Source: Nostoc sp. KVJ3
GTDB lineage: Bacteria > Cyanobacteriota > Cyanobacteriia > Cyanobacteriales > Nostocaceae
DNA: 64,000 nt
Direction of reading: 5' to 3'
Assembly: GCF_026127265.1 (NCBI RefSeq)
Contig: NZ_WWFG01000002.1
Coordinates: 3,319,501-3,383,500, forward strand
Shown here piece by piece: positions 17,298 to 25,583 of this stretch; positions within the stretch are counted from its first letter, which is position 1, and the number at the start of each line of letters is the position of its first letter. Under the pieces are notes generated by a model that worked only from the letters and a program-made list of their open reading frames with translations, did not search any database and had not been told where the DNA came from. The translations under genes were made by a program, and so were the position numbers.

Positions 17298-17378
17298 ATG
17301 CGATCGCTAGCACAGATTCATGAAAATGATAATCCGCCGATTTTGATTCTAGGGGATGGTTTACCGAGGAGATATTGA
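17298..17378 (+). CDS. Possible 26-codon remnant gene downstream of the TetR operators
   Basis: ATG with a good ribosome binding site (AAGGAGAG, 17285-17292) opens a 26-codon frame 'MRSLAQIHENDNPPILILGD', ending GLPRRY. 'PPILILGDGL' resembles the beginning of an FAD/NAD-binding Rossmann strand, where 'VLIVGGGL' is usual. The frame ends where the G/C-rich repeat begins. It may be the stump of a TetR-controlled oxidoreductase cut by the repeat, or a leader peptide. The resemblance is short and weak. Confidence 0.35.
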   Translation: MRSLAQIHENDNPPILILGDGLPRRY

Positions 17379-17383
17379 AAAAG

Positions 17384-17610
17384 AAGCAGGGGAGCAGGGA
17401 GCAGGGAGCAGGGGAGATAGTTCAGATGGGGATTCGACCCCTCCCTGTTCGAGAACCACTTAGCAGAAGTGGGGGACTCAGACCCATGTTCCGCTCCGCA
17501 AACTAGGCAGGAGTCAGGGGTCATTTCCCCCCGCTCCCCGCTCCCCGCTCCCTGCTCCCCGCTCCCTGCTCCCCGCTCCCTGCCCCCTGCCCCCTGCCCC
17601 CTGCCTCTTC
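17384..17610. repeat. GC-rich inverted repeat (GGGAGCAGGG / CCCTGCTCCC)
   Basis: Left arm 17384-17414 of GGGAGCAGGGAGCAGGG units, a core of about 100 bases, and a long right arm 17527-17605 of CCCCGCTCCC and CCCTGCCCC units. Same family as 14264-14395. Together with 17611-17685, where I see no gene, it fills the space between the 26-codon frame and the small membrane protein. Confidence 0.75.
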
Positions 17611-17685
17611 GTTGAAGCGGATTACTACTGTATAAAGCAAACTTCAGCCTTTGGTAATACTAATGATTAAGAGAAGCATAGTAGT

Positions 17686-17970
17686 ATGAACAGGTTCTCT
17701 TCAGCTGACCTGACAGCAAACCCTCAATTTGCAACTCCAATTACTGAACAACTTGATCAAGTTGACCTCACCTATTCACCTAACCAGGTTGATAGTTTGT
17801 CTGGCAACCTTTTGTTTGTAGCTTGTCTTTGTGTTGCAGCAATCTTCTTCTGTATCGGAGTTGGGGTTGGCAGGCGGCATACAAGACATCATAAACCAAT
17901 AGCAATCCGGCTACGGCAAATTCAAACCTTAGAAAGAATTTGGCAAATGACTGCTGAACGCAGAGATTAA
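17686..17970 (+). CDS. Small single-pass membrane protein of unknown function
   Basis: 94 aa. One hydrophobic helix at about 45-65 ('LLFVACLCVAAIFFCIGVGV') is followed by an Arg/His-rich stretch ('GRRHTRHHKPIAIRLRQIQ') and a short amphipathic C-terminus. The Ser/Thr/Gln-rich N-terminus would be outside if the positive-inside rule applies. No family recognised. It lies between the TetR operators and the RND adaptor on the same strand, with about 200 bp of gene-less sequence after it. Whether it belongs to the efflux operon is unknown. Confidence 0.6.
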   Translation: MNRFSSADLTANPQFATPITEQLDQVDLTYSPNQVDSLSGNLLFVACLCVAAIFFCIGVGVGRRHTRHHKPIAIRLRQIQTLERIWQMTAERRD

Positions 17971-18175
17971 AGTCCTGTCAAGAATTGTCTAAAGCTTCAT
18001 TTCTGTAAGTCAGAAAATTGTGTAATTTATACCAATTTGAAAGATATTTGCGACAGATTCAAACCTGGAAACCCAGATTTAATCTGAATTACGAATCTTG
18101 ACCAATGATTCCTTAATAGTCAATCCAAAATCCCAAATCTAAAATCTAAAATTGTCTGACGGAGTTGAACATCTT

Positions 18176-19558
18176 ATGTCACTCGATCGCCCATTTGAAT
18201 CTGTATCTTCTGAGCCAACTGCCGATCTGAAAAACAGTGCTGCAAACCGCTCTGGTTCAGTCTTAGCGCCAGTGTCAACAGATCCGATCAATACTGAAGA
18301 AACCGCTTCTAAACCCCCGCGACAGCGCAAGAGATGGCTTTGGGTCATACTGGCAGTTCTGCTAATTGGGGGTGGGGGCTTTGTGGGCTGGGAATTATTA
18401 GGCAACCGAAAAGCCCCGCCAGCAAAAGCGCCACCGCCTCTTCCGGTTAAGGTGCAGACTGTTGAATCGAGTCAAGTTCAATCTACCTCCGAGTTTGTCG
18501 GCACATTAGAAGCCCAGGAACGCGTTTCGCTTCAGCCGCAAATTCAAGGGCGAATCGAACGCATATTTGTAGCCAGTGGCGATCGCGTCAGCAAGGGAAC
18601 GCCGATTCTATCTTTAAGTTTGGATCAGACTACAGCCAATGTCTCCAGCGCCATTGCTGTGGTTAACTCTAATCGGGCGGCTGTAGTAACCGCCCAGGCA
18701 CAACTTGAACAACAACAAGCCAATGAAGTTAAAGCCGCCGCAGATGTGAAATTACAGCAAGTGCAGTTCCGGCGAACCAAGATGCTTGTAACAGAAGGCG
18801 CACAGGCAAGGCAAGAACTCGATATTGCTCAAAACAACTTAGATGCAGCGATCGCTACCCTAAATGCTGCTAAAAAGCAGGTGAACGCCAGCCAAGCCAG
18901 TGTCAAGCAAGCACAATCGAACGTGCAGCAAGCCCAGACTCAAGTTGCCTCAAATCAAGTGAATCTGAACCAGAAGCAGGTGGTTGCACCGCTTGATGGT
19001 ATTGTCGGCGATTTCTCCGTGAAAGTGGGCGATTACGTGAATATTGGCGGAACGTTGACGACAATTACCAAAAACGATGCCCTAGATATGCGAATTTCGG
19101 TGCCATCCAACAATGCTGCTCAACTGCGTCGGGGATTACCTGTAGAGCTACTGGATGCCAACACAGGTAAGCGTTTAACTACTGGCGGCATTAACTTTAT
19201 CTCGCCACAAGTGAGTACATCTCAATCTATTTTAGTGAAAGCTCGATTTGCTAATTCCGGTGGCAAATTGCGGGATGGGCAATATGTTCGCGCTCGGATT
19301 ATCTGGAGCCAGCAACCGGGTATTTTGATTCCAACTCAAGTGGTGAGTCGCATTGGTGGACAGAATTTTGTCTTTGTGGTGGAAGAAGACAAATCTAAGG
19401 AAAAACCGCAATTCGTTGTGCATCAAAAACCTGTGAAGTTGGGTGAAGTGCAAAGCGATCGCTATCCGATTTTAGAGGGAATTAAACCAGGCGATCGCAT
19501 ATCGGTGTCCAATATTCTCAAACTACGTGATGGCGTACCCGTTCAACCACAACCTTAA
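18176..19558 (+). CDS. RND efflux periplasmic adaptor (MexA/AcrA-HlyD type)
   Basis: 460 aa from the ATG at 18176, which has GGAG 11 bases upstream; an upstream in-frame TTG at 18152 is less likely. A Pro/Lys-rich cytosolic stub is followed by one membrane anchor near 48-68 ('WLWVILAVLLIGGGGFVGW'), so it is membrane-anchored rather than a lipoprotein. Lipoyl half-motifs 'QIQGRIERIFVASGDRVSKG' and 'VVAPLDGIVGDFSVKVGDYV' flank a long Gln/Ala/Asn-rich coiled-coil hairpin. The beta-barrel and membrane-proximal parts follow. It couples the pump encoded 390 bp downstream to an outer-membrane channel; no TolC gene is in the window. Confidence 0.93.
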   Translation: MSLDRPFESVSSEPTADLKNSAANRSGSVLAPVSTDPINTEETASKPPRQRKRWLWVILAVLLIGGGGFVGWELLGNRKAPPAKAPPPLPVKVQTVESSQVQSTSEFVGTLEAQERVSLQPQIQGRIERIFVASGDRVSKGTPILSLSLDQTTANVSSAIAVVNSNRAAVVTAQAQLEQQQANEVKAAADVKLQQVQFRRTKMLVTEGAQARQELDIAQNNLDAAIATLNAAKKQVNASQASVKQAQSNVQQAQTQVASNQVNLNQKQVVAPLDGIVGDFSVKVGDYVNIGGTLTTITKNDALDMRISVPSNNAAQLRRGLPVELLDANTGKRLTTGGINFISPQVSTSQSILVKARFANSGGKLRDGQYVRARIIWSQQPGILIPTQVVSRIGGQNFVFVVEEDKSKEKPQFVVHQKPVKLGEVQSDRYPILEGIKPGDRISVSNILKLRDGVPVQPQP

Positions 19559-19588
19559 AAGTTAATACCAATTCGTAATTCGTAATTA

Positions 19589-19905
19589 GAGGATGTTTGA
19601 AAAATCATGATTGATGTGTCAAATATTTTTTACCCCACCCTAACCCTCCCCTTATAAAGGGGAGGGAACCGGATTTTATTAGTTTCCCAAGAGTGTATTG
19701 ATCAATCTGAATATAACGAAATTCTGATCAAGGGGAGGGAACCGGATTTTATTGTTTCCCAAGAGTGTATTGATCAATTTGAATATAACGAAATTCTGAT
19801 CAAGGGGAGGGAACCGGATTTTATTGTTTCCCCCCTTTATAAGGGGGGATTAAGGGGGGTAATAATTCGATTAAAATCACAGCCAACCACTTTTAAAACA
19901 TCCTC
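19589..19905. mobile_element. MITE, TIR GAGGATGTTTGAAAA, TTA target duplication, internal tandem repeat
   Basis: 317 bp with terminal inverted repeats GAGGATGTTTGAAAA / TTTTAAAACATCCTC (14 of 15 match), flanked by TTA on both sides (19586-19588 and 19906-19908). Inside are about 2.4 tandem copies of a 72-73-bp unit (19657-19729, 19730-19801, then a partial copy to 19832) and G/C-run inverted repeats. Same family as 9148-9303. It separates the adaptor from the pump gene and probably enlarged an originally short operon spacer. Confidence 0.8.
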
Positions 19906-19947
19906 TTAGGACTTTCTCAATCCAAAATCTAAAATGGTACAATCATC

Positions 19948-22900
19948 ATGTCGATCGCAGACACCTTTATCAAGCGACCTGTCTTATCAACGGTTTGCAC
20001 CATCCTAATCTTGCTGATTGGTGGCATTTGTATTCCTTTGCTGCCGATTAACAACTTACCAGAAATTGCCCCCATTCAAGTGCAAACCACCAGCGTCTAT
20101 ATTGGCGCAGATTCCCAAACCGTTGAAGATACCGTCTCAACGGTGATTGAGCGGCAAGTGAACGGGGTTGAGGGGATGCAATACATGACTTCAAGCAGTG
20201 GTAATGACGGCTCCAGCACCATTTCAACTTTGTTCGATCCAGCGAGCAACCGTAACATTAACCAAGTTAACGTGCAGAATCGAGCTGCGATCGCTGAACC
20301 AAGTTTACCTGAGGCTGTACGGCAAACTGGATTAACTACCCTAGCACGTTCCAACAGCATTCTCCTAGTTTATGGCTTCTATGCCGAAAATAGCGAGTAC
20401 GACAACATCTTTTTGAGTAACTATGTTGACCTATACATCACCGATGCTATCAAGCGAGTCCCTGGTGTTGGGGATGCAACTTTGGTTGGTGAACGCCAAT
20501 ATGCAATGCGGCTATGGCTTGACCCCAACGCTTTAGCCAGTCGGGGATTAACGGCAACGGATGTCAGCAGTGCCCTAACTTCTCAGAATGTTCAGGTGGG
20601 GGCAGGGTCAATTGGTCAAGCGCCCACGAAGACGGATCAGAAATCGAATTTCCCACTCCGCATCAATAGTAGATTAAAAGATGTCAAGGAATTCGAGAAT
20701 TTGGTCATCAAGTCCGATACTAACGGGACACTGGTTAAACTTAAGGATGTGGGACGAGCCGAGTTAGGCGCGAAGGATTATACAACTTCGGCATTGGTAC
20801 AGGGCAAACCCGGCGTTGGGATGTTGATCTATCAGCTTCCGGGTAGTAATGCGCTGAATACTGCCAAAGCTGTGGAAGCGCAAATTGCAGAGTTGGAGAA
20901 AAACTTTCCCCCAGGGGTGAAAGCCGTCATTGCCTACGACACAACCAAGTTTGTGGAAGTCTCAATCGAAGAAGTACTCAAGACGCTGATGGAAGCCATC
21001 GCCCTAGTGGTGTTGGTGATTTTCGTCTTTTTGCAAGATTGGCGGGCGACGATCATTCCGGCGATCGCTGTTCCTGTATCCTTGATTGGTGCATTGGCCT
21101 TTGCCTATCTCCTGGGCTTCTCACTCAACACGTTGACCATGTTTGGATTAGTACTGGCAACGGGTCTGGTGGTAGACGATGCGATCATTGTGGTAGAGGG
21201 GATTGCTGCCAAGATGGAACAAGGCTTAGACCGACGGCAAGCGGCTTTTGAGGCGATGGGGGAGCTTTCTGGGGCAGTGATTGCCACCTCTTTGGTGTTG
21301 ATGGCAGTATTTATCCCGGTATCCTTTTTTCCGGGCGCGACCGGCATTATGTATCGGCAGTTCGCATTGATCATTATCTTCTCCATCGGCATTTCTTTAT
21401 TCAATGCGCTGAGTTTCACCCCCAGTATGTCTGGACTCTTCCTGCATCATACCGAGGGTGAAGGGCGAGGGCCGCTGGGCTGGTTTTTTCGTCAGTTCAA
21501 CCGGGGCTTTAGCTGGGTACTGGAGCAATACGAGAGTCTGAGCAAGTTTCTGATCCGCATCCGAATGTTCGTGCTGGGGCTATTTATCCTCGGACTGGCG
21601 GCAACGGCGTTTATATATATTTCCGTCCCCAGTGGATTTGTGCCAGATGAGGATCAAGGTATTATCGTCGGTCTGATTCAGGCTCCCGATGGTGTTTCCC
21701 TCGCCTCCACCGAAAAAGTTGTTAACACTGTGTCTCAAACCCTGAAAAAAGAAGTGCCGGAGATGGAAGCGTCTCTAGTCATTGCCGGTTTTGGTCTAAA
21801 TGGCAATGGCCCAAATCAGGGGACATTTTTCTTTAGGCTGAAAGATTGGAAAGAGCGCCAGGGTGACGAACATTCGGTGAAGGGGATCGTGCAACGGCTA
21901 AATGGGATCTTTGCCCAAAATCAAGATGCGTTGATCTTTACATCCAACCTACCCGCCGTCTCTGGCTATGGGGTAACAGGTGGCTTTGAATTTCAACTTC
22001 AAGACCGCAGCAACGGACAACTGAGTATCGATCAATTTCTGGCGATCGCGCAACAAATAATTGCCAAAGCCAATCAAAATCCTATCTTGCGCCAAGTGTT
22101 CACTCAATTTACAGCTAGCACCCCCCAGTACCAGATTGACATTAACCGCGATCGCTTAGAAGCCCTGAATGTCGATTTTAGTGAGGCAATGAATACCCTG
22201 GGCGCTTACATGGGCGGGCAGTATGTCAACGATTTTACCTTCTCTCAGCACAGCTATCGAGTATATATCCAAGCAGATGAACAGTTTCGGAACTCTCCAG
22301 ACAATATTGGTCAAATTAATGTTCGTTCCCGAAGTGGTAATCTGGTGCTACTAAATGAAGTCGCCAAAGTGACTCCCATTACAGGGCCGCAAACCATCAA
22401 CCACTTCAACTTATTTCGCTCCATCAAGATTCAAGGCAATGCTGCGCCCGGTTACAGTTCTGGGCAAGCAATTGCGGCGATGCAGCAGACCTTTAAGGAG
22501 ATCGACCAGCCCGGTTTGGGTTATGACTGGACAGGAATTTCTAGAGAAGAAGCCAAGTCTGGCGGACAAACGATTTTGATCTTTGGTTTTGGTATCGTGG
22601 CTGTGTTTCTCATCTTGGCAGCGCAGTACGAAAATTACATCGACCCAATCATCATCTTACTGACAGTACCCTTTGCGATTTTAGGCGCTCTGTTATTTGT
22701 CTCAGTGCGCGGGTTAGTCAACGATTTATATTGTCAGGTGGCACTGGTGATGTTGATTGGATTGGCGAGTAAGAACGCGATTTTGATTGTAGAATTTGCC
22801 AACCAATCGCGGGAGAAAGGAATGACCATCGCCCAAGCCGTACTCCATGCAGTTCAACAGCGACTCCGCCCGATTCTCATGACCACCATCGCCTCCCTGT

Positions 22901-23172
22901 GTGGATTCCTTCCCCTACTACTGTCATCCGGCGCTGGTGCAGCCAGCCGGACATCCCTTGGTACGGCGGTGTTTGGTGGGTTATTTATCTCCGTGATCAT
23001 GAGTCTGCTGCTAGTGCCCGTCCTTTACGTGGTGGTCAAAAACCTCACAGACTTTGGCTCTAAAGGTAAGCCACCCCAATCGCCTGAACCTACTCCATCT
23101 GGAGAATTAGCCTCTTTGAATGGAAAGAGTCAAGGAACAGTCGTCAAGTTTCAGGGAGATGTCCCTGCTTAA
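19948..23172 (+). CDS. RND multidrug efflux permease, HAE1 (AcrB-like) family
   Basis: 1074 aa, full length. Starts 'MSIADTFIKRPVLSTVCTI', the standard HAE1 opening. Transmembrane helix 4 carries the proton-relay Asp pair in 'GLVLATGLVVDDAIIVVEGI', and the essential Lys is in 'GLASKNAILIVEFANQ'. Porter-domain marks include 'YIGADSQTVEDTVSTVIERQ' and 'GQYVNDFTFS'. Twelve membrane helices in two halves are evident. It exports hydrophobic or amphiphilic compounds from the inner membrane/periplasm in a trimer with the upstream adaptor. The TetR gene upstream is a plausible regulator. Whether it also exports the NRPS peptide is unknown. Confidence 0.95.
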   Translation: MSIADTFIKRPVLSTVCTILILLIGGICIPLLPINNLPEIAPIQVQTTSVYIGADSQTVEDTVSTVIERQVNGVEGMQYMTSSSGNDGSSTISTLFDPASNRNINQVNVQNRAAIAEPSLPEAVRQTGLTTLARSNSILLVYGFYAENSEYDNIFLSNYVDLYITDAIKRVPGVGDATLVGERQYAMRLWLDPNALASRGLTATDVSSALTSQNVQVGAGSIGQAPTKTDQKSNFPLRINSRLKDVKEFENLVIKSDTNGTLVKLKDVGRAELGAKDYTTSALVQGKPGVGMLIYQLPGSNALNTAKAVEAQIAELEKNFPPGVKAVIAYDTTKFVEVSIEEVLKTLMEAIALVVLVIFVFLQDWRATIIPAIAVPVSLIGALAFAYLLGFSLNTLTMFGLVLATGLVVDDAIIVVEGIAAKMEQGLDRRQAAFEAMGELSGAVIATSLVLMAVFIPVSFFPGATGIMYRQFALIIIFSIGISLFNALSFTPSMSGLFLHHTEGEGRGPLGWFFRQFNRGFSWVLEQYESLSKFLIRIRMFVLGLFILGLAATAFIYISVPSGFVPDEDQGIIVGLIQAPDGVSLASTEKVVNTVSQTLKKEVPEMEASLVIAGFGLNGNGPNQGTFFFRLKDWKERQGDEHSVKGIVQRLNGIFAQNQDALIFTSNLPAVSGYGVTGGFEFQLQDRSNGQLSIDQFLAIAQQIIAKANQNPILRQVFTQFTASTPQYQIDINRDRLEALNVDFSEAMNTLGAYMGGQYVNDFTFSQHSYRVYIQADEQFRNSPDNIGQINVRSRSGNLVLLNEVAKVTPITGPQTINHFNLFRSIKIQGNAAPGYSSGQAIAAMQQTFKEIDQPGLGYDWTGISREEAKSGGQTILIFGFGIVAVFLILAAQYENYIDPIIILLTVPFAILGALLFVSVRGLVNDLYCQVALVMLIGLASKNAILIVEFANQSREKGMTIAQAVLHAVQQRLRPILMTTIASLCGFLPLLLSSGAGAASRTSLGTAVFGGLFISVIMSLLLVPVLYVVVKNLTDFGSKGKPPQSPEPTPSGELASLNGKSQGTVVKFQGDVPA

Positions 23173-23321
23173 CTGTTTGAGAGCAGCCCTTGTTTCTTGA
23201 AAGCGATTAGGATGCGATCGCTCTCAAGCTTGACTACCAATACCATTTGTATACAAGTACTGTCCGTGCTTTAGAAGACACAAGTCTGTTTGTGATTCAA
23301 ATTACTCATTCACACCATGCT

Positions 23322-25007
23322 ATGAAACTTAAAATTCCTGCTTGGGTCGGTACTACTATCGGGCTGTTGAGTATGGGAATGATGCCAGCCCTCGGTGCTG
23401 AACAAATAAAATTTTCTTACAGTCTTTTAGAATTTTCTCTTCCTGTTACTGATTTAAAAACTTATGCTCAAGAAGGTAAAATTAGCAGTGAACTAGCATC
23501 ATATAAAAAGTACCTCAAACCAGAGGATATTGCTCAACTGCGTCAGGTTTTGACTGAAAAACAAAAATTAAATTCCGTAGCAGTCTCTCAATTTCTCTAT
23601 TCAGAAATTGGAGAATCGATGTTAAAATCTGCGGGTGAATTGATTCAAACAGATTCAAGACAAAACGGTTTTTATGCAATTCGTGCGGCGTTGATTCTAG
23701 CGGCGGCTGATCCAGAGGGATTAACACTCCTGAATACGATGCGCTACTTCCCTTCACAGAGTATTCGGATTAACTCCCAAGAGCTTTTCGCACTGATGAA
23801 TAAACTTTCTACTCTAAACAAGGAGACAAGTCAAGCTCTCTCTGTAATTGAGCAACAGTCTAATACAGAAATATCGACTGAACCACCTGTAGATATCTCA
23901 AAATTACCGGAGTTATACAACAAGTCAGGATCGTTCACTTGGGAGAAGAGAGCGATCGCCTTTGTGGATACTAATCGTAAATCCCTGACTGGAAGTATTA
24001 AAACTAGAGTCATTCAGACAGATATCTATTTACCTAAAAGTCAAACACCTGCACCAGTTGTAGTTATTTCTCATGGACTAGGTTCCGATCGCGAGAGCTT
24101 TGCTTACTTGGCAGAAAATTTAGCATCCTATGGATTTGCTGTTGTTGTTCCTCAGCATCCTGGTAGTGATTCTCTGCAAATGGAAGCACTACTCACAGGG
24201 AAAAGCCAACAAGTATTTGCAGACACAGAATTAATTGACCGACCTTTAGATGTAACTTTTGTGCTTAATCAATTAGAGCAGCGTTCAACATCTGATCCCT
24301 GGCTACAAGGAAAAATCAACGTTCAACAAGTTGGTGTGATTGGACAATCTTTTGGTGGTTACACAGCCTTAGTCTTAGCTGGCGCACATATCAATATTAA
24401 TCAGTTGCACAAAGATTGTAAATCTGAACCCGATTCGGTCAATATGTCGTTGTTGTTGCAGTGTCGTGCTTTAGCACTGGGAAAAAACTCTCCTGATTAT
24501 GAACAGATCCAACAAAACTTAAGTAACCTAGATTTACGCGATCGCCGAGTTAAAGCTGTGATTGCTCTGAATCCAATTACTAGTAGTATTCTTGGGCAAG
24601 CAGGTATGAGCCGAATCGAAATTCCTGTAGTCATTGCTGGCGGAGCCTCAGACACGGTTACTCCCGTCTTGTTGGAACAAGTACAAGCATTTTCTTGGTT
24701 GACTACCAAAGAAAAGTATTTGGGTATTGGTGACAAAGGGACTCATACCGATTTGATTGCTGGTGTGAGTAGCGTAATTTTACCATCTTCTAACAGTTTC
24801 TCTGGACGTGACCCAGAATTGGGACGCATTCATTTTCAGGCTTTTAGTACAGCTTTCATGAAAGTATATCTTGCTCACCAGACTCAATATCGTCCTTTTC
24901 TCAGTACATCTTATGTGAAGAACTCAAATCTAGATGAACCAGTCAAGGTCTATTTCGTCAAGTCGCTACCACCAGGATTTCCCCAAGGATTAGTTCATCA
25001 GAAATGA
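23322..25007 (+). CDS. Secreted alpha/beta hydrolase with N-terminal DUF1400 domain
   Basis: 561 aa from the ATG at 23322, which begins a clear signal peptide ('MKLKIPAWVGTTIGLLSMGM', cut after ALGA); the open frame extends upstream to a TTG at 23247 without signal character. DUF1400 region about 25-150 ('LLEFSLPVTDLKTYAQEGKI', 'YLKPEDIAQLRQVL'). Hydrolase domain from about 215: 'APVVVISHGLGSDRESFAYL', nucleophile elbow 'GQSFGGYTAL' near 342, and 'GIGDKGTHTDLI' for the catalytic His. Cyanobacterial proteins of this layout are predicted lipases, esterases or dienelactone-hydrolase relatives. It stands alone; the 150-bp spacer before it has no clear promoter. Confidence 0.88.
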   Translation: MKLKIPAWVGTTIGLLSMGMMPALGAEQIKFSYSLLEFSLPVTDLKTYAQEGKISSELASYKKYLKPEDIAQLRQVLTEKQKLNSVAVSQFLYSEIGESMLKSAGELIQTDSRQNGFYAIRAALILAAADPEGLTLLNTMRYFPSQSIRINSQELFALMNKLSTLNKETSQALSVIEQQSNTEISTEPPVDISKLPELYNKSGSFTWEKRAIAFVDTNRKSLTGSIKTRVIQTDIYLPKSQTPAPVVVISHGLGSDRESFAYLAENLASYGFAVVVPQHPGSDSLQMEALLTGKSQQVFADTELIDRPLDVTFVLNQLEQRSTSDPWLQGKINVQQVGVIGQSFGGYTALVLAGAHININQLHKDCKSEPDSVNMSLLLQCRALALGKNSPDYEQIQQNLSNLDLRDRRVKAVIALNPITSSILGQAGMSRIEIPVVIAGGASDTVTPVLLEQVQAFSWLTTKEKYLGIGDKGTHTDLIAGVSSVILPSSNSFSGRDPELGRIHFQAFSTAFMKVYLAHQTQYRPFLSTSYVKNSNLDEPVKVYFVKSLPPGFPQGLVHQK

Positions 25008-25010
25008 GAA

Positions 25011-25223
25011 TTAAATAATTAAGTATTCCTTGAAAGTCTTATATCCACTGCCATGAAATGCGATGACTATTGTCATCACAACTGAATGATGCATTCGGGA
25101 AGTGCTGCGCCTTTCTCCTGTTGTCGATGGCAATTGTGGTACTTTCTGCCAGAGATTTTCCCATTGGTTACAGAAATCATCTACGTCGCAGAAAATTTGC
25201 GTAATGTCGAGGCGAGATATCAT
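25011..25223 (-). pseudogene. IS982-family transposase, N-terminal remnant
   Basis: About 70 codons: 'MISRLDITQIFCDVDDFCNQ', then 'STSRMHHSVVMTIVIAFHGS' and 'GYKTFKEYL', the N-terminal pattern of IS982 transposases ('I..LFC..DDFC', 'SE.MTI.I.FH.SGY.TFK'). Normal length is about 290 aa, so roughly three quarters is missing. The frame stops 4 bp from the end of the hydrolase gene. It marks an old insertion at the left border of the NRPS cluster. Confidence 0.75.
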
Positions 25224-25232
25224 GGTAGACAT

Positions 25233-25583
25233 AGCCGAGACCCTTATTTTTGTTAGATATTATTAGTCTCGGCATTTTTTTGTGACTTTTTTGCTGATTC
25301 TCAATCAATCGTAGCGATCGCACTTCGCCTGCCCAGTTAAGCAAATTCATATCTAGCAAGCTTTTTTGGCTTTTATACCCGTCGAACTCACGTTATCTAA
25401 CGGCTGTGGAAGAGAAATTATTGACGCTTCTGGAGGTGGAGTATGGGAGAATACCCTGAACAATTTTGGCAATTTGGTATCCAATGTCTTTGAGTTGCAG
25501 TTTCAATGGAGATATCAACACAACGGGACAGTCAAAAAGTTGTACGAGATTTGTCACTGTACACCACCTTTATGCAAAAAACC
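25233..25583. other. Gene-less stretch after the second NRPS gene
   Basis: About 350 bp between the IS982 remnant and the ncpB stop codon. A rightward open frame (25366 onward) crosses into the antisense of ncpB and has no family resemblance. One HIP1 site near 25315 and T-runs at 25270-25290 are the only landmarks; no firm terminator for the NRPS operon was found. Confidence 0.45.

Noticed and set aside
19657..19832. Tandem 72-bp repeats considered as a CRISPR array
   Set aside because: Units are contiguous with no unique spacers and no cas genes nearby; they are inside a MITE.
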